The notes below the pieces were generated by a model. The model ran no database searches and was not told the origin of the DNA. It worked only from the letters and a program-made list of their open reading frames with translations. From Dipylidium caninum (taxonomy: Eukaryota > Platyhelminthes > Cestoda > Cyclophyllidea > Dipylidiidae), in NCBI GenBank assembly GCA_017562135.1, contig QEYB01001642.1, positions 186,001-250,000 of the forward strand: 64,000 nt of DNA, given 5' to 3'. Of the stretch, positions 1-12,068 are shown piece by piece. The first letter of the stretch is position 1; each line of letters begins with the position of its first letter. Both the position numbers and the translations under genes were made by a program.

Positions 1-699
1 CGCGATCTATGAGCTGTTTGCGAATGAGAAGCGACACTTGTTGACGCTGAGTAATTAGTTGACTAGCGTTGAATTTGGCTACTACCGCCTTCAGTACCTC
101 ATTTACAATTGACGGAAGTACGCGCTCATCATAGTCAGTACCGAGAGTACGATAAAGCTCGGGGAGGCTGGAGACTTCGGGACGAGAAAGCACACGAACA
201 GTTATATTTATCGTTTGCAAATCTGTAAAAAAGGAGAGGATGTGTGAAAGTCTAGAAGACTGGATTTGCGAACAATATGGATTAGTAAAAGCCATTTTGA
301 TCCCACAGACGTAAAGACAGAGATAAAACCAGTTGTGCCAAAGAAAACTAAACAACATGGAAATACCTTTGCTCCCAGTGGGCGATGTAATTTTTCTAGG
401 CTTAGAGCGGATGTCGTAGATGATTGGGTATTGGAACCACGGGATGCTATCGAAGTAAATTACATAGGAAAACTAACCGAAAATGGAGGCCCTCAGCGTA
501 TATGTCGGGCTTCACACCGCCAATGCGACTAAACATAATACCGCGGTGACCGCCGTCAACTAAACAAAGTCGCAATAATAAGCCACTTAAGCATGCCTGT
601 ATAAAATGACTGTTGAACGCCATATCCGAAGAGACCGAGCCCGACAAGACCCAAGAGGCTAGTACCGCCGGCAGGAACTAATCGCTTGAGCTGGTTCAT
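1..699 (-). CDS. PHB2: Prohibitin-2, 5' part (gene runs off the left edge)
   Basis: Prohibitin-2 forms ring complexes with PHB1 in the mitochondrial inner membrane, where it holds membrane proteins and controls m-AAA protease activity. Exons seen (- strand): 597-699, 478-559, 367-446 and 1-222. The start is [12 protein letters not shown], followed by an N-terminal hydrophobic anchor and the family block [14 protein letters not shown], then [13 protein letters not shown] and [13 protein letters not shown]. All junction phases agree. The first intron (560-596) is only 37 nt and appears to use a GC donor (CAG|GCATGC), because no GT site restores the frame. About half of a normal ~300-residue prohibitin is inside the window. 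PHB2 rather than PHB1 fits the N-terminus and the IPWFQYP segment. Confidence in family is very high. Confidence 0.95.
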
Positions 700-2503
700 G
701 CCGCCGGGCCAATAAATCAGAAATTGCCGCGGTGACGTTACAGAAAATTAAAACAATAAATCGATTCCCAAATGTGCATGATTTTGCCCCGTGCGAGCAA
801 ATACTAAACGCTAGTATGGTATATCTGGCAAGTATGAAAATTTTTGTGGTAGTTTGAATATTGATGTTGACGAATAACATCTGTTCCCCGTTAAAATTTT
901 TTTAAAATATACACTCAGCGTGGTTCAAATTGCAAACACCTATTGAATTAAGTAGGTTGTTGGCTAAGATTGATGCTTATACAAGGCATAATAGCCTCTC
1001 TTGACTAAAATAATTTATGCAAAATATGTAGCAGTCGCCCAGGCCTCCATCAAGGTGGCCGTCCCTTCGTACCTGTGGTCGATGATGAGGCACAACAGAC
1101 TTGCCGAAAACTATATACCGAAGGCAGTATCTCGGCTGTTAAATATCACAAACCTTTGGATCTTGACTAAAATTGCGTGAGCAACAAACTGTTGATATTT
1201 ATTCCGTATGTCTTGAATATACGGGAAGAATTAACGATTACAGTAACTGAGTTGTTCGGTAACAGCTTAAACAGCTCATTTTAAGACTGTCGCTGCGTTT
1301 ATTACACATTATTAACATTAAGTCTTTTACTTTGAAAGCGATTATTAGTTTTGATTGCTTTCTTTTTAGATTTGTTTGAATTACTTAATTTACGGTACTG
1401 TATTTTATTTTAGTTCGCATTCGGAGGCCCCCCGAGCTGTGTTGGTGCGTCCTGCCAATCGCGTGTGTTCGGTCTATGTCTCCCGAGTCTCTGACACCGT
1501 AATTTAGTCAAGTATACACCTTAATGTTCTAATTCCCGCTTTTTTTATCTTGCAATTCTTTTATGACCGCGGGTGGTGCTCAATTTTTCCTCTTTATAAT
1601 GACCGGGTGCCGTTCAAGTGTCCAGTAGACAAATCTTACTTGGGACTCTGGATCCATTTTCTCTACTTTTAATTATGCTCTTCATCGAACATCATCCCAG
1701 CCCGCATGTTTCATGGGGGAATGGTATTGTTTGGGAGATTTTTTATCGCTAGTGCCTCGTAAACATGCAAATGTTTAGCTCCGGGTTGTTCATAGTTTAT
1801 GCACAAGTTTTGTTAACTTCCGAAAAAATTTATTCTTGTTTACTGCCAGAACAAGAATTTCTCTGATTTTTTTCTTTTTCTACCCTGAGGGTTTATAGGA
1901 TTCTCGCATGTGACTCCTGCTGTACCATTTCCTTGCATTTAGTTTCCCATTTTGTTGGGGCTTTTGGTATTTGTTACACTTACTTCTTGGCGAAACTAAA
2001 TTGAGCATTTGTTAAAATGATCATTTGAGAGTTCCACTGAATACTAACAGTTTTGATCTGTAATCAGCTACTGCCTTTTAGTTTCGCCTCACGTAAATTG
2101 ATTTTTTAGACGCCTAATGGGTCAGATAGTGTTACACTGGGACAATTTTGTTTTGTCTTATATTCTAATGTCTTAGTCTTTAATACATAGTCTTGAAGTA
2201 ACCTCTGTGGTTATCTGAATCGAATGTGCGTTACGATAGTTTAAGGTAACAATCTTCGTTCTTGCCACTTAAAAATGCACCCGTTTGGTTTACACTGAGT
2301 GGGTCTGGGATATGTTTGTTTTCAAAATGCATTTGTCCATGCTGTCGTAGTTTAGTGTCAGCATATAGCACTGGTTTTCGAATTTTTTGTTTTCTGATCC
2401 TTTTCACTTTAGTCGTACAAATTACAGTGTTATGTACCTCCACTCACAAATTTTTGTTGTACATTTAATTTTAGGCCATATTCGGATGCTTTGTTAGATA
2501 AGA
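700..2503. promoter_or_regulatory. Divergent upstream region between PHB2 and the nuclear receptor
   Basis: No convincing coding exon lies here. The two flanking genes start in opposite directions, so it should hold both promoters and 5' untranslated sequence. A good splice acceptor (TTTAATTTTAG) ends at 2473, about 30 bases before the receptor start codon, so the receptor mRNA probably has a spliced or trans-spliced 5' end. A C-rich patch near 1425-1440 and T-rich runs near 1540 and 1860 are visible; no known operator was recognised. Confidence 0.4.
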
Positions 2504-5500
2504 ATGTCGATGCGAGTTTGGCCGAACTCGAGTAGTGCTTCATCAGTACCAACTGCGACCATTGGAGGCCGTGATTCGGCGTGTTCGATGCATGTTACCG
2601 CCGAGTCCGCTCCTTCCGCTCTGAATACATTTGAAAATTCTATTTTCGCCTCTCTCATATCGGAAAATGAAGAGAAACCCCCAGTGAACTTAAAGTCGGA
2701 TGTTATTTCGGCTGGTATGTTTTCAATAGATTAGATGGCAATGCATTTTTAGTGTCCAATTCCGATCTATTTTATTCAGACCCTGTGATCTAAGTGGTAG
2801 TCGCTCACTGATTTGATAATATATATTGTAGTTGATCTGCAAACTGGCTCTGGAATGCCAGATCCAGCCAATTTGGTCTACACTAGACACCCATCGGGAA
2901 CCCGACCCCCTAATACTTATGGTGACTCTACGACCCGGTGTAATGTTGATCCGGTCCCTCCGCAGTTAGAGGATTTGGCCCTCCAAGGCAGCAGTAGTAA
3001 TTATGCGCAATACCCATATCCTCCCACTCCCTTATATCAACCTGTATTGTCTGCGTCTTCCATGAAATCTGTCCCACCTCAATATTTCCAATCCACTCCT
3101 TTCACCACAGCAAATCACTATGTTTTTCATCAACAACAGCCCGTTTCCTCTTTTCACTCCTACCCGTCTACTCAATCGTTCAACGCTACTGTTTATCCCG
3201 ATTCTTCTAACTACATCGTGAGTTCTTTTCACTACCTTAAATGTTTTCGCTATATTTGTTTATCATCTGACACCTAGATATTGCTAGTTGACTTAAGGTA
3301 TAGTTTACTTACTTTTTGTAATTATTGAACGGAATCAATCGGGTCACAGCGTTCTTTGAGTTTCCGACACAGGTCCTCATTCGTCGAGGCATCATTGTTC
3401 TTGAGTGCTGTAATTAACACAGTTTCGCTTTCAGTTTCCAACTTTTAAAGATTATCGTTGATTCGTAAATATTTTGTTGCGGTGAAACTAATAATCACCA
3501 GTAGAATAAGTTACCCGGGTTGAATTGTTTTCTCAAAAGCTTACTTATGTTGCGCATTTGTGCCTTGACCAGGCGACCAAGATAAATCCACCCCCAAGTA
3601 GAGGCCTTTTCAAATTGTCAAAACTTAGTGAGAGCTTACTTTTCAATGTTTATGGCAAAATACGGTTTGGGAATGAGGTGAGATCCGGGGGAATTTCTTA
3701 TTATCTTGGGATTTCCGCGCCTCTAGATACCTTATTAATTTATTTGGTGATAGACCTTAGTGGACCCGCGCTTGAGTAGAGCTATTCCCTACAGCATTTT
3801 TTTGAAAATTATCCTTCATTTTTGCCCGATTTTTGGTCATTGTTCCTAGGTAAAAAGACAACTGAGTTGGATGCAAGTGTCATTGGCATTTCAACGCTCC
3901 ATAACCTCTGATTTCTCTCGCTATTTTGAGCTTATTGTTTTTATCCTGTCAATGGTTTTGAGGGATTTTGATTATTTTAAGGCTTGGACAAATACGACAC
4001 AAAAAGGTATTTCACAAAATCAGTCTCAGGTGTCAACGAGTTGCATAACGGAAGCCTCTCGTACCACCACCCAGTCCTTGGACGGCAGAAAGTGCGCTGT
4101 GTGTGAAGATTCGGCCGCCGGCATCCACTACGGTAAGCTTGTTATATGCTGCTTCCCTGTTTTTGTCTTAAAGTATTAAATTTCTTAAATCCAACCTGTA
4201 TTGCACTGTTCTCATATTTTCTTGAATGATGTTATGGCTCCGGAAATTGTTTGTTTTTTTCTCTAGGGGCTGTGTGCTGTGACAGTTGCCGCTCTTTCTT
4301 TGGAGCGGCTATTCATTTGGGATTGCAGTATGATTGTTCCATTGGCCATGAGCCTCTTCGCGAAGATCATCACCTGCGCTGTCATTCTTGCAAGCTGAAG
4401 AAATGTTTTCATGTGGGAATGCGTAAAGAAGGTACAATTGTGGGTACACATATCGAGCACTACCTTTTTGTGGACTTTGATTAGTTTTTTTCTTTCATTT
4501 TTATGCACGACATATTAATGCCTCCCATTAATCTGTTTGCATTTGTATTAAAATTCTTAACCTTACAGCTGTCCACGAAGAAACTGCTGATGCCGAACTT
4601 GTTCGTCATAATGGGCGTGGTTTTCGTGGTGTGACAAAGGCGTCCTCTTCGTCAACCTGTCTCAATGAGGGGGTAAACTTCATAGCAAATCCGATTTCTA
4701 GTCGAGCTGTGGCGGCCACTGTTAAGCAGATAGCCACGGCAGAAGCACTCGTTTTTGGTGTTTCACCTGTCGACCTCCCGGAGGACAAACCTCTGTTCAA
4801 TGTTAGTTGTTTCTAGTACTTTATCTATGTTGTTAAATTGTTCGAGGTTTTGTTTCTAAATAGACTTTTATTTTGTGAGCGTATTACTGGGTTAGTGCTC
4901 TTATTGGGACCATGTTCTGCTGAATGATCTGAAGTACCGTTTAGATATTTTTACTTGACCGATATGTGGCATCAAAATATGCGTTGTCCCAGAGACAATC
5001 ACCTGACTTATTACTTGGTTTTTAACGCAAAGTGATTTTGAAGATTATGCTTGCTGCACTTTCCTTTGGGAATTGTTCACTTATTTTCTTGATACGAAAA
5101 CAATTTTGAGGTGGCGGTTCTTGACCTCTCATGAATGAAAATCGCAACTGTAGTGCTGATCGTTTCTTTCACCCTCAATTTTTGCGCACATATTAAAACG
5201 TTCTCCAAAGCGTTCAGGTTTCTGTTCAACTTACTTCGATTAATCAGCTATTTTCGTCCTAATTTTTAGGATTTGAAGGATTCAGGTGCCCTGCAAACCG
5301 ACGCCCAAGAATCGGTTATCAACATAGTGCTTTGGTCTCAGAATATTCCCCTCTTCTCGGATTTCTCAGACGCTGATCGTTTTACCCTCTTAAAAGCGAG
5401 TAAGTCATTGCCTTGTAACTTATCAAATTTTGCTAGCTGATTTTTTTGTGTTAAAGAGATCTGGCTTCATCCTCCTTATCTGTACTTCTCTCTAGGTTGC

Positions 5501-6652
5501 ATTGAGTTGCTCTTGGTTCATTTCATCGTCCGACTGGCAAATTCCCTCTCTGAGTCCTACTCCGTGAAGCCAGTACGTCCCCCGAACCCACCATCTCAGG
5601 AGAGCTCGGGTAGCAACACCTCGGTGACCCCTGTGGAGTCGGCCACTACCCCCGCTTCTACCTCATCCGACATGCCGATTGCTATCGTCAATGCGCTTTT
5701 CCCCTTCCCCTCTACTCCCGAAGAAATCCTCTTCAGTCAACAGGCCGAGCGCGATTTGCGCGCTGCAGATCGTTGGCATGAGTCGCGCATCCTTATGAAC
5801 CTTCTCCCTGTCGATTTTACCCCTTGTCCCACTCCCGCTAACAATCCTCGCAACGAATTGAACGTCCAGTGTCTGTCGAGACGCCTCGTCCTCCGCCGTA
5901 TATTCGATTTGGCTCTTCTCTTCAAACGACTTCGCCTCTCCGCCGAAGCCGTAGGGTGTCTGCGCATGGTCATTCTCTTCAACCCCGGTGAGGCGCCTTG
6001 TTCGAGTGGCTTGTCTCCCCTTCCTCTGGCTGGACACGCGGTCTGACTTGATTGTGTCAACTGTGCGCGTAGGCCTGCGCAGTCGTGCCTGTGACTCACC
6101 GACCCCTGGTCGGGCTTGTTAAATAATGATGAGTCACCCTTATCTTAATGCGGGGTCAAGGTCAAAGGGGGAATGTGGAGTAGTCTACGGAAATCCCTTC
6201 TCTTTTCTTGGGTTGTTTTAGAAGTGACTTACAGACAGATGTAAACACATCAGTTCCATGCCTCTGGTTAACTGCTCTTATCAACCCTTTCTTATGCCTT
6301 TTTAAATAGATACAAATTTAAATCTCCTATTTTTAAATTTAGCCGATCATCTTGTTTCGTGCTTCTGTGTACAGATGCGCCCGGGCTAACGGAGGAGACT
6401 CGTGAACGTGTGGAAAAGCGACGGGACGAGGCATTCATTTGTCTGGAACATATTTTCACAGAGGAAGGTCGCACGACTGCCCTCAGTCGCATGACCCAAC
6501 TGTGTCTCCACTTGGCGGACCTCTCTTTCCTTGCCGAGCGTATCTCCTCGAAAACCGCTGATCTCTTCCCAACTTTTCAATGTCTTGTCGATGTTCTTGA
6601 GTGTTTTTACGAATATGAACCCGCCGCTATGACCACTGACTCGGGCCCCTAA
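2504..6652 (+). CDS. Nuclear receptor, HNF4/RXR (NR2) type, with divergent DNA-binding domain
   Basis: Ligand-type nuclear transcription factor, 681 residues by the exon model 2504-2714, 2832-3217, 3982-4132, 4267-4431, 4569-4801, 5270-5399, 5496-5987, 6375-6652; all phases agree and the total is divisible by three. Residues 1-235 are a Ser/Pro/Tyr-rich A/B region. The DNA-binding domain starts near residue 236 (KCAVCEDSAAGIHYG) and ends LKKCFHVGMRKEAV, a block close to HNF4. The ligand-binding domain begins near 390; VLWSQNIPLFSDFSDADRF is the NR signature. Oddities: the P-box reads CDSCRSFF followed by GAA instead of RRS, and zinc finger 2 has Pro where the second zinc-binding Cys belongs. 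A Ser/Thr/Pro-rich insert follows LBD helix 5. The subfamily is inferred from the GMRKEAV block; DNA binding may be altered. Confidence 0.88.
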
Positions 6653-7155
6653 ACTCCTACTCTTTTTACTAAAGTAGCCCCTGTGAAACCACTGAACACT
6701 TTTAATACTCTCAAAATGAATCCTCCATGTCTCGGCTCATTGGGCTGGTCCTCGACGTGTCATGGCTCGTTGGCTTCGTTTTATATTCTCCCGATGGGTT
6801 ATTTTCCCCTTGCACCCTTTTACACAACGATGTTATTAAATTCCCTGATGAGACTGGTATGTATTTTCAGTTTTCGCCCTGTTCTTCCTGATGACAGGAG
6901 TGTAGTGGCATTATGCCTTAAGTTAGATGCTGCTTGAGACCTGATTTTGAATGGCGGATAGGTTGGAATCGACCCATTCAATAGACTGCTATCTTCGAAA
7001 AGATAACTTCTGCGATTACGTAGTTGGCGATTGTGCAATGGATCATTTGGCTTAATGTCGCTTGTGGTGCCCAAGTTTACGCTTTCACTTTCATTCTTGA
7101 CTCCGTTAGAGTTTGCCGCATTTGTCCATCCTTTTGACACTGTCTAAAGCCGACA
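6653..7155. other. Intergenic, 3' side of nuclear receptor
   Basis: No exon or RNA gene is recognised. No canonical AATAAA was found directly after the receptor stop codon, so its poly(A) site is not placed. Confidence 0.4.
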
Positions 7156-7365
7156 ATGTGTGTGGTTGCATTGACAATGGCCGTTTTGGGTGTTCTCAAA
7201 TTCACTGTTTGCGTCGGGGATGATATTAAGGTGGATGCGCGTTTTTCCTGTCATTGGCAGGATGGAGTGGCTGCATGTCATCAAAAATTCCTTGAAGAGA
7301 GTAAACTAGGGGTTCACGTGCCTTCAGTGGTGCTCTCCTTTCCGACCACACCCGACAGGCAGTGA
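7156..7365 (+). CDS. Short putative secreted protein 1
   Basis: Open frame of 69 codons with its own ATG. The N-terminus MCVVALTMAVLGVLKFTVCVG has a hydrophobic core like a signal peptide, with a possible cleavage before DDIK. The remainder carries two cysteines (FSCHW and AACHQ). A possible donor follows GATATTAAG, so the ORF may be only a first exon. No family is recognised. It is listed because three neighbouring ORFs on the same strand share the signal-peptide-plus-short-tail design. The ORF is short, so it could be chance. Confidence 0.35.
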   Translation: MCVVALTMAVLGVLKFTVCVGDDIKVDARFSCHWQDGVAACHQKFLEESKLGVHVPSVVLSFPTTPDRQ

Positions 7366-7997
7366 TTGTGCAAGCGTGTCGCCATGCCTCTCTTCGTGTG
7401 AAGAGTCTACGTCGCGCCAAGATGCTCTAGTTCACTGGTGGCTGTCGGGCCCATCGGTTTTCCGCTTTCGTCAGCAGCGACGTTTTCGCCTGGTCCGATT
7501 TTGTGACCCACGAGGGGTAACTTGTGCGCTATGACTGCTGCGCGTGAGCATTAACTTGGATGGGATCAGGCGTTATTAGCTTCCACCGCGACATGAGGTT
7601 TCAGAGCACCTCAATTGGGTTGCCTTCTGGTTCGTGAACACCGTGTCGAGTCTGGTGCGTATTGCCCATTCGTTTTCGAACTCACCATAAATCACTAGAA
7701 TCTGCTGCAAGTGGTTTTACTTGCTGCCGTGATGGCAACTTTTCCCGGTGTCTTACGTTATTTTTCAAGACGTGTGTCTCGATGAAAAGAGTACCTCATC
7801 GCCTCTTGCCACGCAGTCGTACACAGGACGTGGGCTTTCGATGGTGCTGCCGGGGCAATCGGAGACGAGACCTCCGCGCCAAACCACACCCACAAAGTCT
7901 CAATTGTATAAACTCGAAGTCACACCCAAATACGCTCATAACGTTGCACTGGGTCGGGCGGAGGTACAATGCGCTCCGTTTGCTTCTTTTCTTCATA

Positions 7998-8382
7998 ATG
8001 GCCTTCGCGACGCAGGTCTACTCTGCGCCTACTTACCCCAAACTTTCCGAGGAGGAATGGGACAGAATGGTTGCCGAACTCGGTATGTTCATCCGTTAAT
8101 TCACTCTTCCGTAAAATTCTTGTGTCTTTGGAACTTTGTCGATGCAGGATCTCCACTGCTGATAATTATAATAAAAATCGTTTCCCTTCGGAGCCTACAC
8201 TAGTGAGATTCGTGACCACTTTCTTTCACATTGTTCAGACTGCAATGGAAAAACCTATGGAAGGAGGCCGGAAGATGTCTGTATGTTTCTGTTTATTATG
8301 TGGCTTTGGAAGGAATGGCAGTGCGGACCTAATTTTCTTTTCCTTTTTAGTCAATTTTGAAGAGGTCCACGAATTGCACTAA
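7998..8382 (+). CDS. Short putative secreted protein 2, start uncertain
   Basis: Frame reading LRLLLFFIMAFATQVYSA, a signal-peptide-like stretch, then PTYPKLSEEEWDRMVAEL. A donor (CTCG|GTATGT) ends this exon at 8082. The acceptor TCCTTTTTAG at 8341-8350 restores the phase and gives the tail VNFEEVHELH and a stop. The only ATG inside the hydrophobic stretch is at 7998, which leaves a very short leader. The frame is open much further upstream (an ATG at 7782), so the true start may be in another exon. No known family. The two-exon phase-1 layout matches the gene at 10605. Confidence 0.35.
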
Positions 8383-8448
8383 CACCTGCTGCGTTTACTC
8401 ACCCTTGACCTTCTGACAAGTTGTTTTTGGTCTCTTCCTCAAGGCAAA

Positions 8449-8903
8449 ATGATTAAGAAAAAATATTATTTTGCTGTCCTAGTTTTCTTCTTTGTGGGAG
8501 TCCACGCCAATATGAGTGAGGAGCTTTCCCTGACTTACCAAGTGGGCGATTAACTGTCCCGATCTGCAAACCACCAATCCGAGCCGCTTGCCGTCGTCTG
8601 CCTCTGGTTCAGTAGAGAAGCACAGCTTATGGCAGATTCTTTTTCTCTCACTAGGAGAAGCTGATGTTATTAGAGGATCCATTTTTTGAATCGAGGCGCT
8701 GTTTGTCGGCGCAAATTGTCGTCGACGATGACTTCCACGGTTCCTCGGAGGTAGACCGTTTCACGATAGTTAGAGACGGAAGTGAGTGTGTGTCGCAAAC
8801 ACGCGCATATAAAAATTGTTGCAATGAAGATGATTGTGGTGTTTTTCATTGTTTAATACCGCACTTTGAAGGGGCAAAATTTGTTGATGAAGTGCTAGAC
8901 TGA
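8449..8903 (+). CDS. Putative secreted six-cysteine protein
   Basis: Model of two exons, 8449-8541 and 8655-8903, giving 113 residues. Exon 1 encodes MIKKKYYFAVLVFFFVGVHA, a textbook signal peptide (basic start, hydrophobic core, small residue at the cut). The joined frame holds six cysteines in the order C, C, CC, C, C; the last five are spaced C-x9-CC-x4-C-x4-C. That order is the one seen in small disulfide-knotted proteins, but the first spacing is long, so a knot fold is only a guess. An AATAAA begins two bases after the stop. The donor (GTGGGC) is weak; without splicing exon 1 would end after 34 residues. No homologue recognised. Confidence 0.5.
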
Positions 8904-8904
8904 G

Positions 8905-8910
8905 AATAAA
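8905..8910 (+). terminator. Poly(A) signal AATAAA after the six-cysteine ORF
   Basis: Canonical hexamer immediately behind the stop codon of the 8449-8903 gene. Its position supports the gene model and implies a very short 3' untranslated region. Confidence 0.5.
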
Positions 8911-10604
8911 AGGCACCCCATTTGCCGGCTTGGTTGCACAGTTGAGAAGCGAGCCGGTCTTGGCGTCATGGTGATTAAACCTTAGGTGTAACTTGGCTGC
9001 TCGTCGCCATACCACCTAAATTTCATCAACAACGGTGTGACCCTTGAAGACAACATAGAAGTGGATGTGCTAGGGCAGAACCGAAGGTGACTGAGCTTCC
9101 GCCGGTATGTGCCGCGCATCTGCGGCATCGGTAGACTCGATAACGCCGTCTCACAGAGTTGAAAAATTCCTAACTGGCCGTGGTGATGTATTTTACGAGA
9201 TTGACCGGCACTTCACTTGTGCTCACGTGAAATCCTTGCCTCGACTTGGGAAATAAAAACTGTTTCACATGGAGCGTAAAGAACAGAAGGCGCACACAGA
9301 CCTCAGCCGGACAGCGGTGCAGTGCCTCGGGGTCCCGCCCCGAAGTGCAGTACGCGAAAAAAGCGTCTTTATCACCGCCAGTCCCTGAAATGACACCCTC
9401 CACCGACCCTCTTTGGCATAAGCGCCACCAAGAGCGGGGCAATTGTCACAACTGGGAGCAATCAAGCTGGGGACTCGCAACCACATGCCGAGATAAAACT
9501 CAGTCGCGCGTTTCATAGCGAAGACCACGAAACGCGAGACTGAGTTTCACAAGGAAATTGGTGCATTTCCCCAGGAGAGTCAAACCAACCACAACAAGCC
9601 TCGTATAGCCGATTTTATTGCCCCTTAACAGCCTCATATTAAGCTGTGAATCGTGGTCCAAACCCAGTCTTTTACATCGATGAATTTGGGGCCGAAGGCC
9701 AAAGGGAGAATTAACAGAGTCTCGAATGCGCGTTGGCATATGCACAAGCTCGTGAGTGGCAGCGGGTAAATGTTAATCCCCAAATGATAGGAAGTCCCCT
9801 TCACGTCGAAAGTACTGAATATTCTGACGAAGTTGGTTAAATAACTTCCCCAAAATGAGGGACATTTGTGCAGAGTTCATCTCTTCGGAGTTGCAAGTTG
9901 CACACCAAATCACACATGTAATTTTTACAGTTGTCACACACCTTTATTTTAGCAAATAAAGCAGTCAAGCAATTTAAACCAGCGCTGAGTATGCCCATTA
10001 TTTTCAAGAATTACGTTACACACGTCAGTTACATGCCACCCAACGACTACGCGGGTTGGTAGTTAAGGCGTTCACCGGGGATGACAGACGAAGGCAACGG
10101 CACTGCCACCGCCTGTTCGAAGTGAAGCCTGCTCGGAGGCTCCGATTAAATTAATCCCCAATTTGGGGAGAAATCCGCCCCGATTTCCACAGTGTGCCCG
10201 TGGAGAAGACATCTCCTCTTCGGTCCCCCAAACGGAGCTCACGCGCGTGACCTCGGAACCCACTAATGAAGGATTTCCTCGGGGAGAAATGCACCACCAA
10301 AGTGAGGCATGGAATTGTTAACCCAGTGGACCCAAATCACCGGCGATCGGTTTTGCAATAGACGAACAAACCCGACAGTCGCTACTGTTTGTGCGCTGTT
10401 ACAAGGTCAGGCGCACAGCACACGTCAGACCGCGTCGGTTCAACGAGACGTGCACATCCACCGCCGAGTCAGACGATCCGAGTGCGCAGGTATGAGCGCA
10501 GGAGAGCCTGAGGCGTCCTATTGGCGGGGTGCAGTGAGGCGTGCAGCTGCAGCGACTGTGTGTGCATGGCAAATGAGCGCCACCAGGCAGAGCAGCACAC
10601 CACA
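8911..10604. other. Gene-poor stretch between secreted-protein ORFs
   Basis: Several overlapping ORFs up to 100 codons occur on both strands at 9170-9530 and 10072-10611, but none begins with a credible start and leader, shows a family motif, or links to another exon in phase. Nothing further supported. Confidence 0.4.
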
Positions 10605-11215
10605 ATGCTGAAGCTCTTCATACTTCTCCTTTTCGCCCTCGTTTGCCAATTGCCATCAAGCGATGCGGATTTCTTCGGCTATTATCTGGATTATTTCAAT
10701 CTCAGAGATAAATACATCCCTTACATCAACGATGACTTGGACAAAATCAACTACCACAAGGGTAAGAAGGTGGTGGGTCTACGCCTGCAGAAGTTTTATT
10801 CCGTCCCTCGGGGTTAATGAACTTCATACTAAACATGCAAAAAAGACGCCTTCTTGAGGGCAAAATGAGATTCATTAATCATTGCATGTTCCTTAGCTGA
10901 GCAGAAATTTTAACATTTCTCTAATTTGCTCTGTGGATACCACATTCTTGGCTCTTTTCTTCAACTGAATGAACGTTTGCACCTTCTGTTCCCTTAAAGT
11001 CGAGCATATGCTGTTTCTATTGTTGTAGAGTTGAAGAAGAAGTCCATAGAGGGCCTGAAAACCCACTGTGAGTTCGTGCATTATTAAGAAACGAACGCAT
11101 TGGCCGGGGTGGCAACCTTTTGACGCAATCACCTCGAGGAGAGGTGCTCACCAATGGCTCTTTTGTTTTAGTTGAGAAACAGCGCAAAAAGAGGGAGAAG
11201 AAAGAGGAGTTGTAA
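10605..11215 (+). CDS. Putative secreted protein with lysine-rich tail
   Basis: Exon 1 (10605-10761) starts MLKLFILLLFALVCQLPSS, a strong signal peptide, then an aromatic/acidic stretch (DFFGYYLDYFNLRDKYIPYI). The donor AAGG|GTAAGA is near-perfect. Acceptor TTTTGTTTTAG ending at 11171 restores phase and gives the tail VEKQRKKREKKEEL and a stop: 66 residues in total. If unspliced, the frame runs to 10817 and ends FYSVPRG, where a terminal Gly could serve amidation, so a neuropeptide reading is possible but less likely given the strong donor. No family recognised. Same strand and exon phase as the gene at 7998-8382. Confidence 0.5.
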
Positions 11216-12068
11216 GTGGACTCTCACCATCAGGCGACCACCAGGCCCTGCACAGCTGCCTGTAGGGCTTTTGTACAAAAATCATCGAATTCGTAGCGCC
11301 CATCCACGCCTTTTATGTCCTCATTCTGTCTACACATGTTGTTTGCGCCAGTGTACCGAACAATGCATGTATGCTTAAGATGTGCGGATGGGAAGAGAAG
11401 GGATGCATGCCTCGAGGTGTCAAGGGGTGGGGGTGAAGAATTTTCTTAAATTTTTCTCCTTTCACCTTGGTGCGGGTGGAGGGGGATACAGTCGCAGGCA
11501 TTTTTATTCAACCATGAAGTAGATAACTACTTGCTACTGCTGCACACTGCCTTGAGATGAAGAGACAGGTCCTTCCCTGCTATTTGACGGCAGAGGTAAG
11601 ACGCACTTTTGTGTGCAAGACGATGCAACACTGGAGGAGCTAACGCTACCAGCCAGCACCCACTTTGACCACGAGGTGGCTTGAGTGAACGCTTGTGACA
11701 ACCTTTCACTTTGAATGGAATGACAGACGCAGATGGCGCACTGTGCAATAACCGTTCCCGAGAATTTGCAGTGAAAATTAAACCAAAGACTTACAATCTG
11801 TCACATTTGCAACGACTAGCACCAAGAATTATTTGTTAGATTCTGGGGGAATCGCCCCACGACCCACACAGCAATGGAGCCTCAGAGACCCTCTCTCAAA
11901 ACCACTAGAATTGTTGGTTCGGCTGACAGCCATTTACACCACGAAAGGGCAAAACTCTCACAGACGTTTTGGGGATGCGTGACACCAGCCTCTCCTTGGA
12001 ATCATGCAAAACTTCGCCGCAAACACGCATGAAACCCGCCTGCCCACTCCAAATATCTACCCACTCGC
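11216..12068. other. Intergenic, no feature recognised
   Basis: Only short frames in several directions; no leader, domain or phase-linked exons seen. Confidence 0.4.

Noticed and set aside
5663..6099. Two long - strand frames antisense to the nuclear receptor
   Set aside because: Shadows of the receptor ligand-binding exon; no independent motif or splice support.
9170..9745. Several 80-90 codon ORFs on both strands
   Set aside because: No ATG with leader, no motif, mutually overlapping; expected by chance in a GC-richer stretch.
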